Part shown: one piece after another, positions 1-7,545 of the stretch
How the letters are laid out: the number at the start of each line of letters is the position of its first letter
How positions within the stretch are numbered: the stretch's first letter is position 1
Assembly (NCBI GenBank): GCA_043818215.1
Contig: JBDRGC010000415.1
Location: 1-21,751 of the forward strand
Length of the DNA: 21,751 nucleotides
Source: JBDRGC01 sp043818215
Lineage (GTDB): Bacteria > Chloroflexota > Anaerolineae > Anaerolineales > UBA11858
Direction: 5' to 3'
Notes under the pieces: model-generated
The model's database searches: none
Told to the model about the DNA's origin: nothing
What the model saw: the letters and a program-made list of their open reading frames with translations, nothing else
Position numbers and translations under genes: made by a program

Positions 1-360
1 ATATACACGGAAAAGCGACAACGCTCAACAATCTGGCGCAGATCTATTTTGCACGAGGCGACCTTGATCGCGCTTTGGCTCTTTATGAAGAGTCTCTTGC
101 AATCCTGGAACGAATCGGTGATATACACGGAAAAGCGACAACGCTCAACAATCTGGCGCAGATCTATTTTGCACGAGGCGACCTTGATCGCGCTTTGGCT
201 CTTTATGAAGAGTCTCTTGCAATCCAGGAACAACTCGGCGATCTTCGCGGTAAATCTACCCTGCTGTATAATCTGGCCCAACTTTATGCATCCCGTAGCG
301 ACCTTGATCGCGCTTTGTCCCTTTATCAAGAATCGCTAGCGCTCTCAGAGAGAATTGGTC
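1..360 (+). repeat. 120-bp tandem repeat encoding TPR units
   Basis: Bases 1-105 are identical to 121-225; the first mismatch is at 106/226. A third unit at 241-360 is clearly diverged but still holds the shared block ACCTTGATCGCGCTTTG. The unit is exactly 40 codons, so copy-number changes keep the frame. The repeat starts at or before the window edge, so total copy number is unknown. The identity at synonymous sites implies a recent duplication or gene conversion. Confidence 0.95.
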
Positions 361-821
361 TGGCGAATCAGTCTAAGCGAACAAGAATTGCTCGTGCAAA
401 TGTTGCTCTTGAGCTTGGTAAGCAGTACATCAAACGAGATCGTTGGTATGATGCCTTGCATTTGTTCGAAGAGAGTCTTGTCATTTACCGTCAGGGTGAT
501 GATTTAGACATTCGAGCAGATGCCATTTTTCAAATTGCCCGCACTCATCATTTGATAGGCAACTTGGGCAAAGCGCGAACCCATTACCGTGACGCCTTGC
601 GTCTTTTTGAACATACACAAAACCAGTCTGGTATCGCTGCCAGCAAAACCGGATTGGGACGTCTTATGATCCAAATGGGTTTTTTGGATGACGCTATCCG
701 CGAATTCGAATCGGCTAAACAGACGTATCAGCAACTAGGTGCAGATCAGAGAATGGCTGAAACTGAAGAAGTACTTCAAATTGCTAATCTAGTCAAGGAG
801 AAACAGGGTGTATATGAGTGA
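1..821 (+). CDS. TPR-repeat protein, C-terminal part (5' end outside window)
   Basis: The reading frame is already open at base 3, so the true start lies upstream. The visible ~272 residues begin with three roughly 40-residue tetratricopeptide units of the pattern LNNLAQIYFARGDLDRALALYEESLAI. More divergent helical pairs follow, such as ALHLFEESLVIYRQ and AIREFESAKQTYQQLG. TPR arrays are protein-interaction scaffolds with no catalysis of their own; in bacteria this consensus is often the C-terminal part of STAND, CHAT-protease or regulatory proteins, but the N-terminal domain is not visible so its class cannot be named. The stop overlaps the next gene by 14 bases, so the two are probably co-translated and may act together. 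The first two units are almost identical at DNA level (see repeat entry). The TPR call is confident; the function is unknown. Confidence 0.85.
   Translation, partial: IHGKATTLNNLAQIYFARGDLDRALALYEESLAILERIGDIHGKATTLNNLAQIYFARGDLDRALALYEESLAIQEQLGDLRGKSTLLYNLAQLYASRSDLDRALSLYQESLALSERIGLANQSKRTRIARANVALELGKQYIKRDRWYDALHLFEESLVIYRQGDDLDIRADAIFQIARTHHLIGNLGKARTHYRDALRLFEHTQNQSGIAASKTGLGRLMIQMGFLDDAIREFESAKQTYQQLGADQRMAETEEVLQIANLVKEKQGVYE
795..800 (+). promoter_or_regulatory. Shine-Dalgarno AAGGAG deciding the ATPase start
   Basis: AAGGAG lies 7 bases before GTG 808 and 13 bases before ATG 814. The spacing favours the GTG start, although ATG 814 remains possible and would remove only two residues. 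The site lies inside the end of the TPR gene. Confidence 0.6.
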
Positions 822-2073
822 AGCAGACCGAATTTTCGATGAACTGGCAAACACGCTTTCGCGCTGGGGTTTAGACGAAATCCCCTTTACTGAAAGCGCA
901 TCTTCTCTAGGCGTTTCTCAACTTCGCCAGGTATTTACCGGACGTACCAAAGAACTCCGAGAAGTCTTGACCCTTTTTCAAGGACGTGAGCGTAAGCGTA
1001 TTTTGGTTTATGGTTGGATTGGTATCGGTAAGACAGCTTTTATCCTTGAAGTTCTGAGCGTCTTACAGCGTAAAGCGAAAGACACCCTCGCCACATATAT
1101 CAGTCTGCCGCCCGAGACAGATTTGGCAACAGCGGCTCTTATAGCACTGGCTCGAAAAATGGAAGGTGATGAATGGGCGCAACATCAACTAAACTTGATG
1201 GGGTTGCGTCCCAGAAAACAACCTGTCCAAAAGACCGGTAAGGGCAAGGCAGGCATCGCATCTATCGGTATCGAAGCCGAAGAAACGACCATTCCTGTTA
1301 CTTCTCCCCGATTTCCAGCCCTCAGTTTTGAAGATTTACTTGAACGAGCGCTGAAGAAATATAGCCGGGTGGTGATTGCCATAGACGACTTGGACAAACA
1401 AGACCCCGCACGCGTACGCGAACTTCTGCGGAATGATCAAGGTTTATTGAAAAGTGGCGCCTGGTTTATGCTGACCGGTCATCCGTCAGGGTTGACCCGC
1501 GATATTCTGACCAGTGATCTGGGACTGTTTGATTTGGCAATTGGACTCGAATCACTTGACCAGGGGACTACATATCGGATGCTGGTGAATTACTTGAATA
1601 GCGCAAGGCCTAAAAGAGCCAGACGCAACTTTGATGATCCGGATGCCGTGCGACCATTTACGCCAGAAACAGCGCGTGTTCTATGTGAACGTTCAGACGG
1701 CGTCCCTCGCTGGCTCAACCGGCTGGGTAGTTATGTGCTTCTGAAAGCAGCGACTATTGGCGCCGATCTTGTCACAGATGATTTATTGCAGCAGGGACTT
1801 GAATATGCTGCCCTCCAACTACGCGGGCAAAGCGGGTTGACTGCCGAAGATTATTACGTGCTTGATCTTGTTTTGGAGAAGCATACTCTCTCCGATGAAA
1901 CGGTATCGCTGACAGACCTTGAACGTCTCAAGGCAAAGGAATTCAGTGAGATATTGCCCATTCTCGAAAAGCTCATTCAATATGACCTCTTGCGCAGGCT
2001 GCCTTCGGAACGAGCAACCGAGTATGAGCCTACGCCATTGCTAATTGGGAAGACAGAGCAAAAGGACGATTAA
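808..2073 (+). CDS. P-loop ATPase (AAA/STAND-like) with C-terminal winged-helix-like region
   Basis: The product is 421 residues. An N-terminal segment ending FTGRTKELREVL is the usual lead-in to ORC/AAA_16-type ATPases. Walker A is GWIGIGKT at residues 69-76 (Lys75) and Walker B is VVIAIDD with Asp193-Asp194. A later ML-TGHP segment fits the sensor-1 strand. The last ~80 residues (SLTDLERLKAKEFSEILPILEKLIQYDLLRRL) look like a winged helix. Between the Walker motifs is a Lys/Gly-rich loop around residues 130-150. There is no signal peptide or membrane segment, so a cytosolic ATP-dependent switch is expected. It overlaps the TPR gene upstream, suggesting a TPR/NTPase two-gene unit. Partner and output are unknown; regulator or defence-type NTPase are both possible. 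The start is GTG, chosen from the RBS. Confidence 0.7.
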   Translation: MYMSEADRIFDELANTLSRWGLDEIPFTESASSLGVSQLRQVFTGRTKELREVLTLFQGRERKRILVYGWIGIGKTAFILEVLSVLQRKAKDTLATYISLPPETDLATAALIALARKMEGDEWAQHQLNLMGLRPRKQPVQKTGKGKAGIASIGIEAEETTIPVTSPRFPALSFEDLLERALKKYSRVVIAIDDLDKQDPARVRELLRNDQGLLKSGAWFMLTGHPSGLTRDILTSDLGLFDLAIGLESLDQGTTYRMLVNYLNSARPKRARRNFDDPDAVRPFTPETARVLCERSDGVPRWLNRLGSYVLLKAATIGADLVTDDLLQQGLEYAALQLRGQSGLTAEDYYVLDLVLEKHTLSDETVSLTDLERLKAKEFSEILPILEKLIQYDLLRRLPSERATEYEPTPLLIGKTEQKDD

Positions 2074-2255
2074 ACAGATTGAAAACATCTCTCCCAATTC
2101 GTCTCCACGGAACTCTGTTGATGTATGTAGGAAAAAACTAAGGTTTTCACAGGTTTTGTTATCTCAGCGCAAACCTCGAGGGACAGTTTCTCTCACATTA
2201 GACGAGTTTTGCAAAAGAGCTGGTTTGTAATCTCTTGTATTCTGAACGAGGAAAA

Positions 2256-3578
2256 ATGAATACCACTATAAAAGAAAACATCTTATCCAAACTTCAAGAC
2301 CGCACCGCCCGCGTGGCCGTCCTCGGCCTGGGCTATGTCGGTCTGCCCTTCGCCACGGTTTTTGCCGAGGCTGGTTTCACCGTTACAGGCATCGATCCTG
2401 ATATCCGCAAAGTCGAGGCTATCACTGAGGGTAAAAGCTATATCCCCGATGTGCCTGCCGAGCAGGTCGCGCGGTTGGTTGCCAATGGCAGGCTCGAAGC
2501 CACCACCGACTTTTCGGTACTAGCCGAGTCCGACGCTGTCAGCATCTGCGTGCCGACCCCGCTGCGCAAAACCGGCGACCCCGACCTGGCCTATATTCTC
2601 TCAGCCACCGACGAGTTGGCGAAATATATGCACCCCGGTATGGTCGTGGTGCTGGAATCGACCACCTATCCCGGCACTACGCGCGAGATTTTGCTGCCCA
2701 AATTGGGCGCGGCTAACGGTCTCGCCGCGGGCGAAGATTTCTTCCTGGCTTTCTCTCCCGAGCGGGTGGACCCTGGCCGCGAGGATTGGACTACCATCAA
2801 TACCCCCAAGGTGGTCGGCGGGATCACGGAAACCTGCACGCAGGTCGCCTCCACCTGGTACGGGTGCGCCCTCCAAACGGTGATCCCGGTCACATCTTCC
2901 GAGGTCGCCGAGATGAGTAAGCTGCTGGAGAACACCTTCCGCATGATCAATATCGGGCTGGTCAACGAAATGGCGATAATGTGTACCCGCCTGGGAATTG
3001 ATGTCTGGGAAGTGATCGAAGCCGCAGCCACTAAACCATTTGGTTTTATGAAATTTACCCCCGGGCCGGGTTTGGGAGGGCATTGTATTCCCATTGACCC
3101 TCTCTACCTTTCGTGGAAGCTAAAATCACTGAATTACACGGCCCGCTTTATCGAGCTGGCCTCCGAGATCAACCTGGGAATGCCGCGCTACGTCATCGGG
3201 CTGGTGCAGGATGCCCTCAATGACCGCGGTAGAGCACTCAAGGGCAGCCGGGTTTTGGTGATGGGCGCAGCCTACAAACCCGATATCGACGACCTGCGCG
3301 AATCCCCGGCCCTGGACGTGATTGGCCTGCTTCAGCAGAAGGGTGCCGAGGTTAGCTATCACGACCCGCACATTCCTAGTTTTGCGCATGATGGCATAGA
3401 AATGGAGAGCGTGCCGGATTTGCTGGAAGCCGCGAGAACCGCAGATTGTGTTGTGATCATCACCAATCATAGCAGTTACGATTATGCGCTGCTGTTGGAA
3501 GCCGCCGATTGCATTGTCGATACCCGCAACGCGTTAGGCCAGGCAGGGCGGGGTAATCCGAAAGTGGTGCGTTTGTAA
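2256..3578 (+). CDS. wbpA: UDP-N-acetyl-D-glucosamine 6-dehydrogenase (WbpA-type nucleotide-sugar dehydrogenase)
   Basis: The product is 440 residues, the usual size for UDP-glucose/GDP-mannose dehydrogenases. These oxidise the C6 hydroxyl of a nucleotide sugar to a carboxylate with two NAD+. The Rossmann motif GLGYVGLP is at residues 24-31, LESTTYPGTT near 130, and the catalytic cysteine lies in GPGLGGHCIPIDP (Cys277). The C-terminal domain GSRVLVMGAAYKPDIDDLRESPA matches the family. AAATKPFGFMKFTPGPGLGGH and the ESTTYPGTT segment resemble WbpA/WbpO more than UDP-glucose dehydrogenase, so UDP-GlcNAc (giving UDP-GlcNAcA) is the preferred substrate; UDP-Glc or UDP-ManNAc are alternatives. ATG 2256 was chosen over TTG 2235 because GAGG lies just before it. 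Next gene: a uronate epimerase-like SDR, which fits a pathway pair. Confidence 0.85.
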   Translation: MNTTIKENILSKLQDRTARVAVLGLGYVGLPFATVFAEAGFTVTGIDPDIRKVEAITEGKSYIPDVPAEQVARLVANGRLEATTDFSVLAESDAVSICVPTPLRKTGDPDLAYILSATDELAKYMHPGMVVVLESTTYPGTTREILLPKLGAANGLAAGEDFFLAFSPERVDPGREDWTTINTPKVVGGITETCTQVASTWYGCALQTVIPVTSSEVAEMSKLLENTFRMINIGLVNEMAIMCTRLGIDVWEVIEAAATKPFGFMKFTPGPGLGGHCIPIDPLYLSWKLKSLNYTARFIELASEINLGMPRYVIGLVQDALNDRGRALKGSRVLVMGAAYKPDIDDLRESPALDVIGLLQQKGAEVSYHDPHIPSFAHDGIEMESVPDLLEAARTADCVVIITNHSSYDYALLLEAADCIVDTRNALGQAGRGNPKVVRL

Positions 3579-3581
3579 GTA

Positions 3582-3735
3582 TCAGGAATCAGGAACTAGG
3601 GAATAGGAACTAGGGACTAGGAACCAGGGGCTAGGAAACAGGAAACCAAGAAACCAGGGACTAGTTCCCCAATCCCCAATCCCCAATCCCTAATCCCCAA
3701 TCCCTAATCCCTAGTCCCTAGTTCCCTAATCACTA
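3582..3735. repeat. heptanucleotide array with purine arm then pyrimidine arm
   Basis: From 3582 to about 3664 are units such as GGAACTA, GGGACTA and GGGGCTA. From about 3665 to 3735 are complementary-type units AATCCCC, AATCCCT and AGTCCCT. The two arms can pair imperfectly into a long stem. The array fills almost the whole junction: it begins 3 bases after the dehydrogenase stop and ends 16 bases before the epimerase ATG. The minus strand of the second arm has many GGG or GGGG runs spaced by 3-4 bases. Confidence 0.9.
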
Positions 3736-3751
3736 ACCCATAGGACAAACC

Positions 3752-4732
3752 ATGGCAAACTATCTCATCACCGGTGTGGCTGGCTTCATCGCCTCGCGCA
3801 TCGCCGAAATGCTGCTTGATATGGGGCATACCGTCGTGGGCATAGACAATATGAACACGGCCTACGACGTGCGCATGAAAGAACACCGGCTCAAGCGGCT
3901 GCAAGTGCGGGATGAGTTCACGTTTCACCGGTTGGATATCAGCGATTGGGGGGCAGTCGAGCGTCTGGCGTCAAGTGTGGAGCAGTTCGACGCGGTGATA
4001 AACTTGGCTGCCCGCGCCGGAGTGCGTGCCAGCGTGGAGAATCCCTGGGTGTACGTGGACACCAACGTCACCGGAACGCTCAATCTGCTGGAACTCTGCC
4101 AGCGAGCGGGCATACCCAAGTTTATTTTGGCATCCACTTCCAGCATCTACGGGGCCGAGGCTCCGCTGCCCACGCCAGAAACCGCGGACAGCGACCGCCC
4201 GCTCCAGGCTTATGCCGCCAGCAAAAAAGGAGCCGAAGCCCTTGCTCACGCCTATCATTACCTTTACGATATCGATGTGACCATCGTGCGCTTTTTCACC
4301 GTCTACGGCCCCGCGGGACGTCCCGATATGTCCATCTTTCGCTTCATCCGCTGGATCACCGAGGGCGAGCCGCTCCACCTCAATGGAGATGGCACCCAAT
4401 CGCGCGGCTTCACCTATATCGACGATATCGCCCGCGGCGTGATCCTGGCCCTGAAACGCGTCGGCTTCGAAGTCATCAACCTGGGGGGGCACGAAAACAT
4501 CACCATGAACGACTTGATCGCCCTCATCGAGCGCAAGGTGGGCCGCAACGCCACCGTCGAACACCACCCCTTCGCCAAAGCCGACATGAAAGCCAACCTC
4601 GCCGATGTCACCAAAGCGGGCGAACTTTTGGGTTGGGAAGCGGCTGTCGGACTGGACGAAGGCATCTCCCGCGCCATCGAATGGTACAACGACAACCGCA
4701 AATGGGCGAGGGAAATAGAGACTGGTAATTAG
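3752..4732 (+). CDS. UDP-uronate 4-epimerase-like NAD-dependent epimerase (extended SDR)
   Basis: The product is 326 residues, a typical length. The NAD-binding motif TGVAGFIAS is at residues 8-16, followed by GIDNMNTAYDVRMKEHRL, a segment typical of UDP-glucuronate 4-epimerases (GIDNLNDYYD in relatives). Ser/Thr of the active site lies in STSSIYG (128-134), and YAASK holds Tyr154 and Lys158. RFFTVYGPAGRPDMSIF and RGFTYIDDI complete the family pattern. It inverts C4 of a UDP-hexuronate. Next to a WbpA-type dehydrogenase the natural substrate may be UDP-GlcNAcA, giving UDP-GalNAcA, but UDP-GlcA is equally compatible. AGGA at 3742-3745 supports ATG 3752. The last residues (ETGN) and the TAG stop are encoded by the following repeat, so the original C-terminus may have been altered. 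Confidence 0.85.
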   Translation: MANYLITGVAGFIASRIAEMLLDMGHTVVGIDNMNTAYDVRMKEHRLKRLQVRDEFTFHRLDISDWGAVERLASSVEQFDAVINLAARAGVRASVENPWVYVDTNVTGTLNLLELCQRAGIPKFILASTSSIYGAEAPLPTPETADSDRPLQAYAASKKGAEALAHAYHYLYDIDVTIVRFFTVYGPAGRPDMSIFRFIRWITEGEPLHLNGDGTQSRGFTYIDDIARGVILALKRVGFEVINLGGHENITMNDLIALIERKVGRNATVEHHPFAKADMKANLADVTKAGELLGWEAAVGLDEGISRAIEWYNDNRKWAREIETGN

Positions 4733-4840
4733 AGACTGGTAATTAGAGACTGGAGATAGGGGATTGGAGATTGAATCTCCAATCTCTAATCTCCAATCTC
4801 TAATCTCCAATCTCCAATCTCTAATCTCCAATCTCCAATC
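4717..4840. repeat. heptanucleotide array, hairpin-forming (AATCTCC / GGAGATT type)
   Basis: A 14-bp unit (AGAGACTGGTAATT, two heptamers) repeats from 4717, then GGAGATTG-type units lead to a palindromic centre near 4770, followed by AATCTCC and AATCTCT units to 4840. It contains the last codons and stop of the epimerase gene and ends 4 bases before the flippase ATG, leaving no ordinary Shine-Dalgarno. The array is also open in frame with the flippase from TTG 4764. Confidence 0.9.
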
Positions 4841-4844
4841 CCTG

Positions 4845-6182
4845 ATGTCCACCCAATTCCGCAATTTCACTTCTCGTTTTCTCGAAAACGAACTCATCCG
4901 CCGGATTGTAAAAAATTCCAGCTATTTGTTCAGCGCCACGGGGGTCTCGGCTGGTATGAGCATGGTGCAGAGCATCCTGGCGGCGCGGCTTTTGGGGCCG
5001 TCCACTTTTGGGATTTTGGGGGCGCTCACCGCGTTCACCAGCGTCGTCAACCGCTTTGCCTCTTTCCGCATGAACGAATTAGTGGTGCGCTACGTGGGCC
5101 ACTATCAAGAAAATGATGACAATCGCCGGGCCGCCGCAGTTTTCAAGGCGGCCTGTTTCTTGGAAATAGGCGGTTCGTTGTTGGCCCTGACCCTGGTTTT
5201 GGGATTGGCCCCCTTGGGCGCGCGCTTCTTCGCGCATGATGCAAGCCTGGCAGTTTGGTTCCAAATCTACGGCAGCATTGTGCTGGCAAACGTGATCTTC
5301 GAGAGCGCCACCGGCTTGCTCCAAATCTTCGACCGCTTCCGCACTATGGCAATCATCACCGCGGCCCAAAGCGCTCTGACCTTGAGCCTGATAGCCATTG
5401 CATATTTTGCCAAAGCGGGATTGGTGGCCGTGGTTTTGGCTTATATGACCGGCAAGATTGCCTTTTCGCTCTCCGTTACCGCCGCAGCCATACTCGAGGC
5501 CCGGCGAGCCTGGGGGCGGGGGTGGTGGCGGACACCCCTGGGCATCCTCAAATCCGAGCGCCGCAGCTTGCTCACATTTGCCTTCAGCACCAATATTAGC
5601 AGCACCATCAGCCTGATTGCCAAAGACAGCGAGATGCTGTGGGTCTCGGCCTTTTTGGGAACCACCCAGGCCGGGTACTACAAGACCGCTCTGGCATTAT
5701 CTAATTTATTGCAACTTCCCGTCAGCCCGCTGCCCACAGTCACCTTTCCTGAGTTGGCCCGCGAAATCGCCCGCCGCAATTGGGACAACGTGCGCTACGT
5801 ATTGCGGCAAGGCTCCCGTCTGGCGGCAGCTTATTCCGTACCAATGATTTTAGCGCTTATCATTTTTGGGAAGTGGGGCATTCGGATCACTTATGGTCCA
5901 GAATATTTGGCCGCATATCCCCCTCTGGCCATCCTGCTGATTGGCTACACCTTTGTCAATATCTTTTATTGGAACCGGGTGGCGCTGCTTTCGTTGGCGC
6001 GTCCGGTCTTCCCCACCATCGTCAATTTCACCGGCATGGTGCTGAAAGTTTCGCTCATCTTCCTGCTCGTGCCCCGCTACGGTTACCTGGCTTTTGCCGC
6101 CCTGCTCTCCGGTTACTACATCTTCACTGTGGGAATCGCCGCGGCGCGGGTTCTCGTTGATCTGCGCGCCCGCGCTTCGTAG
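4845..6182 (+). CDS. Wzx-like polysaccharide flippase (MVF/MATE superfamily)
   Basis: The product is 445 residues with about 12-14 hydrophobic segments across its length. The N-terminal sequence SSYLFSATGVSAGMSMVQSI followed by LAARLLGPSTFGILG is the classic opening of polysaccharide-transport/Wzx-like proteins. These flip undecaprenyl-linked oligosaccharide units across the cytoplasmic membrane. No enzymatic motif is present. ATG 4845 was preferred because upstream codons to TTG 4764 are only array-encoded heptapeptides (SNLQSLI type). No RBS is visible because the heptamer array runs to 4 bases before the ATG. The stop TAG lies inside the foot of a REP palindrome. Assignment as Wzx rests on family shape and neighbours; the substrate is unknown. 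Confidence 0.85.
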   Translation: MSTQFRNFTSRFLENELIRRIVKNSSYLFSATGVSAGMSMVQSILAARLLGPSTFGILGALTAFTSVVNRFASFRMNELVVRYVGHYQENDDNRRAAAVFKAACFLEIGGSLLALTLVLGLAPLGARFFAHDASLAVWFQIYGSIVLANVIFESATGLLQIFDRFRTMAIITAAQSALTLSLIAIAYFAKAGLVAVVLAYMTGKIAFSLSVTAAAILEARRAWGRGWWRTPLGILKSERRSLLTFAFSTNISSTISLIAKDSEMLWVSAFLGTTQAGYYKTALALSNLLQLPVSPLPTVTFPELAREIARRNWDNVRYVLRQGSRLAAAYSVPMILALIIFGKWGIRITYGPEYLAAYPPLAILLIGYTFVNIFYWNRVALLSLARPVFPTIVNFTGMVLKVSLIFLLVPRYGYLAFAALLSGYYIFTVGIAAARVLVDLRARAS

Positions 6183-6206
6183 GACGAATTTCCAAATTCG
6201 TCCTAC
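6179..6206. repeat. REP-like palindrome, copy 1 (GTAG...CTAC)
   Basis: The arms GTAGGACGAATTT and AAATTCGTCCTAC pair perfectly around a 2-base CC loop. The GTAG foot supplies the TAG stop of the flippase gene (6180-6182). An identical copy lies at 6236-6263. Confidence 0.9.
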
Positions 6207-6235
6207 ACCATCCAGATGATGAAAATGTCCCCCGC

Positions 6236-6263
6236 GTAGGACGAATTTCCAAATTCGTCCTAC
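6236..6263. repeat. REP-like palindrome, copy 2 (GTAG...CTAC)
   Basis: Identical to the palindrome at 6179-6206, with 29 bases between the copies. It ends 9 bases before the ATG of the GT4 gene, so it occupies the place where an RBS would lie; its folding could affect initiation. Confidence 0.9.
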
Positions 6264-6272
6264 AACGCTGCT

Positions 6273-7460
6273 ATGAAAATTGCCCTAATCGCCCCCACCC
6301 ATTTACCCTCCCGCCGGGCCAATACCATTCAAGTAATGAAAATGGCTCAGGCAATGACGGTGTTAGGGCACGAATTGCGCGTTATGGTGCCTGGCTCCTC
6401 CCCCGAAGCCGGGATGGACTGGGATGAACTCGCCCACCACTACGGCTTACAACACCGCTTCGACGTTCAATGGCTGCCGGCCCACCCCCGTTTGCGCAGC
6501 TACGAGTATGGCCTGACTGCCGTCCGACATGCCCGCCGGTGGGACACCGATCTGATTTACACCCGCCTCCCCCAGGCCGCCGCGATTGCCAGCTTTTTGG
6601 GGATGGGGACGATTTTGGAGATTCACGACCTCCCACAGGGGACTCTCGGCCCGTGGCTGTTTTCCCGTTTCCTGAGGGGACGCGGGGCGCGCCGTTTAGT
6701 GGTGATTACCCGCGCCCTGGGGGATGCCTTAGCCCAGAATTTTACCCCCTTCCCACCGGCCCCGTTTACTCTCATTGCCCCCGACGGGGTTGATTTATCC
6801 CGCTACAAAAACTTGCCCACCCCCGCTGAAGCGCGCCAATCCCTGGGCGACCAATTTACCAATTTACCAACTCACCAATTTACCAATTTACCAATTTACC
6901 AATTTACCAATCCCCAATTCACCGCCGGCTACACCGGCCACCTCTACCCCGGCCGCGGGACGCAATTGATTCTCGATATCGCCGCCCATCTCCCCAATGT
7001 GACCTTCCTCCTCGTGGGCGGCGACCCCGCCGACGTGTCACGCCTGCGTGCTGAAGCCAGCCGCAGCAGCCTGGACAACGTCATCCTGACCGGCTTCGTC
7101 CCCAACGCTGAGCTGCCCCAGTATCAGGCTGCCTGCGATGTGCTGCTGATGCCCTACCGGCAGCGGGTAGCAGCCTCCTCCGGCGGCGACATTGCACGCT
7201 ACCTCAGCCCGATGAAGCTGTTCGAGTATTTGGCTTGTGGACGCGCTATCCTGTCCAGCGATTTGCCTGTGCTGCGAGAAGTGCTCACCCCCAACAACGC
7301 CGTGCTGCTCCCCCCGGACGACGCCGACGCCTGGGCCGCAGCCATCCGCGATCTGCAAGCCGACCCTGCCCAGCGAGAGTCGCTGTCTGAGCAGGCTCGC
7401 CGAGATGCGCAGAACTACACCTGGGAGGCGCGAGCGGGGCGGATTTTGGAAGGGTTATAG
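6273..7460 (+). CDS. GT4-family glycosyltransferase with in-frame repeat in the interdomain linker
   Basis: The product is 395 residues with a GT-B fold. The N-terminal domain begins MKIALIAPTHLPSRRANTIQ, a donor-independent acceptor domain. APDGVDLSRY (about 168-178) is the usual GT4 linker lead-in, and GYTGHLYPGRG starts the C-terminal nucleotide-sugar domain. LTGFVPNAELPQYQAACDVLLMPY and SPMKLFEYLACGRAIL (Glu318) are the donor-binding signature. Such enzymes transfer a sugar from an NDP-sugar to a lipid-linked glycan at the inner membrane face. Residues about 193-218 (QFTNLPTH, QFTNLPIY, QFTNPQF) come from an octanucleotide array sitting exactly between the two domains. No RBS is visible; a REP palindrome ends 9 bases before ATG. 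Sugar specificity is unknown. Confidence 0.85.
   Translation: MKIALIAPTHLPSRRANTIQVMKMAQAMTVLGHELRVMVPGSSPEAGMDWDELAHHYGLQHRFDVQWLPAHPRLRSYEYGLTAVRHARRWDTDLIYTRLPQAAAIASFLGMGTILEIHDLPQGTLGPWLFSRFLRGRGARRLVVITRALGDALAQNFTPFPPAPFTLIAPDGVDLSRYKNLPTPAEARQSLGDQFTNLPTHQFTNLPIYQFTNPQFTAGYTGHLYPGRGTQLILDIAAHLPNVTFLLVGGDPADVSRLRAEASRSSLDNVILTGFVPNAELPQYQAACDVLLMPYRQRVAASSGGDIARYLSPMKLFEYLACGRAILSSDLPVLREVLTPNNAVLLPPDDADAWAAAIRDLQADPAQRESLSEQARRDAQNYTWEARAGRILEGL
6850..6917 (+). repeat. intragenic octanucleotide array (ACCAATTT)
   Basis: About eight units of ACCAATTT/ACCAACTC/ACCAATCC lie within the GT4 coding region. Eight bases is not a multiple of three, so gain or loss of one unit shifts the frame, while three units restore it. 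The encoded peptide has an 8-residue period (QFTNLPIY). It is the only 8-bp array in the window; the others are 7-bp. Confidence 0.9.
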
Positions 7461-7464
7461 ATAT

Positions 7465-7492
7465 TTGCCAGGGAAAAATTTAGCGGTATACT
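7465..7492 (+). promoter_or_regulatory. candidate sigma-70 promoter upstream of the toxin-antitoxin pair
   Basis: TTGCCA at 7465-7470 and TATACT at 7487-7492 are separated by 16 bases. An overlapping TATAAT at 7493-7498 is less well spaced. The site starts just after the GT4 stop and would transcribe through the REP doublet into the antitoxin gene about 190 bases downstream. Confidence 0.4.
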
Positions 7493-7545
7493 TATAATCA
7501 GGCCAACAATTCCCGGTATGCGAGCGTTTCGGAAAATAGTGCCAT

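Noticed and set aside
2045..2230. 61-codon + strand frame ending before the dehydrogenase gene
   Set aside because: It starts with TTG inside the ATPase gene, has no RBS and no recognisable motif. It may be a remnant of a lost gene, but nothing supports that.
2601..3470. Minus-strand open frames inside the dehydrogenase gene
   Set aside because: They are antisense shadows of a GC-rich, fully motif-supported gene.
4764..4844. N-terminal extension of the flippase from TTG 4764
   Set aside because: The 27 extra residues are purely array-encoded and would precede a normal family N-terminus at ATG 4845; kept only as an observation about an open frame.
3971..4897. Minus-strand open frame of 308 codons with WRLEIRD-type repeats
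   Set aside because: It is antisense to the well-supported epimerase and its repeats are only the heptamer array read backwards; no family features.
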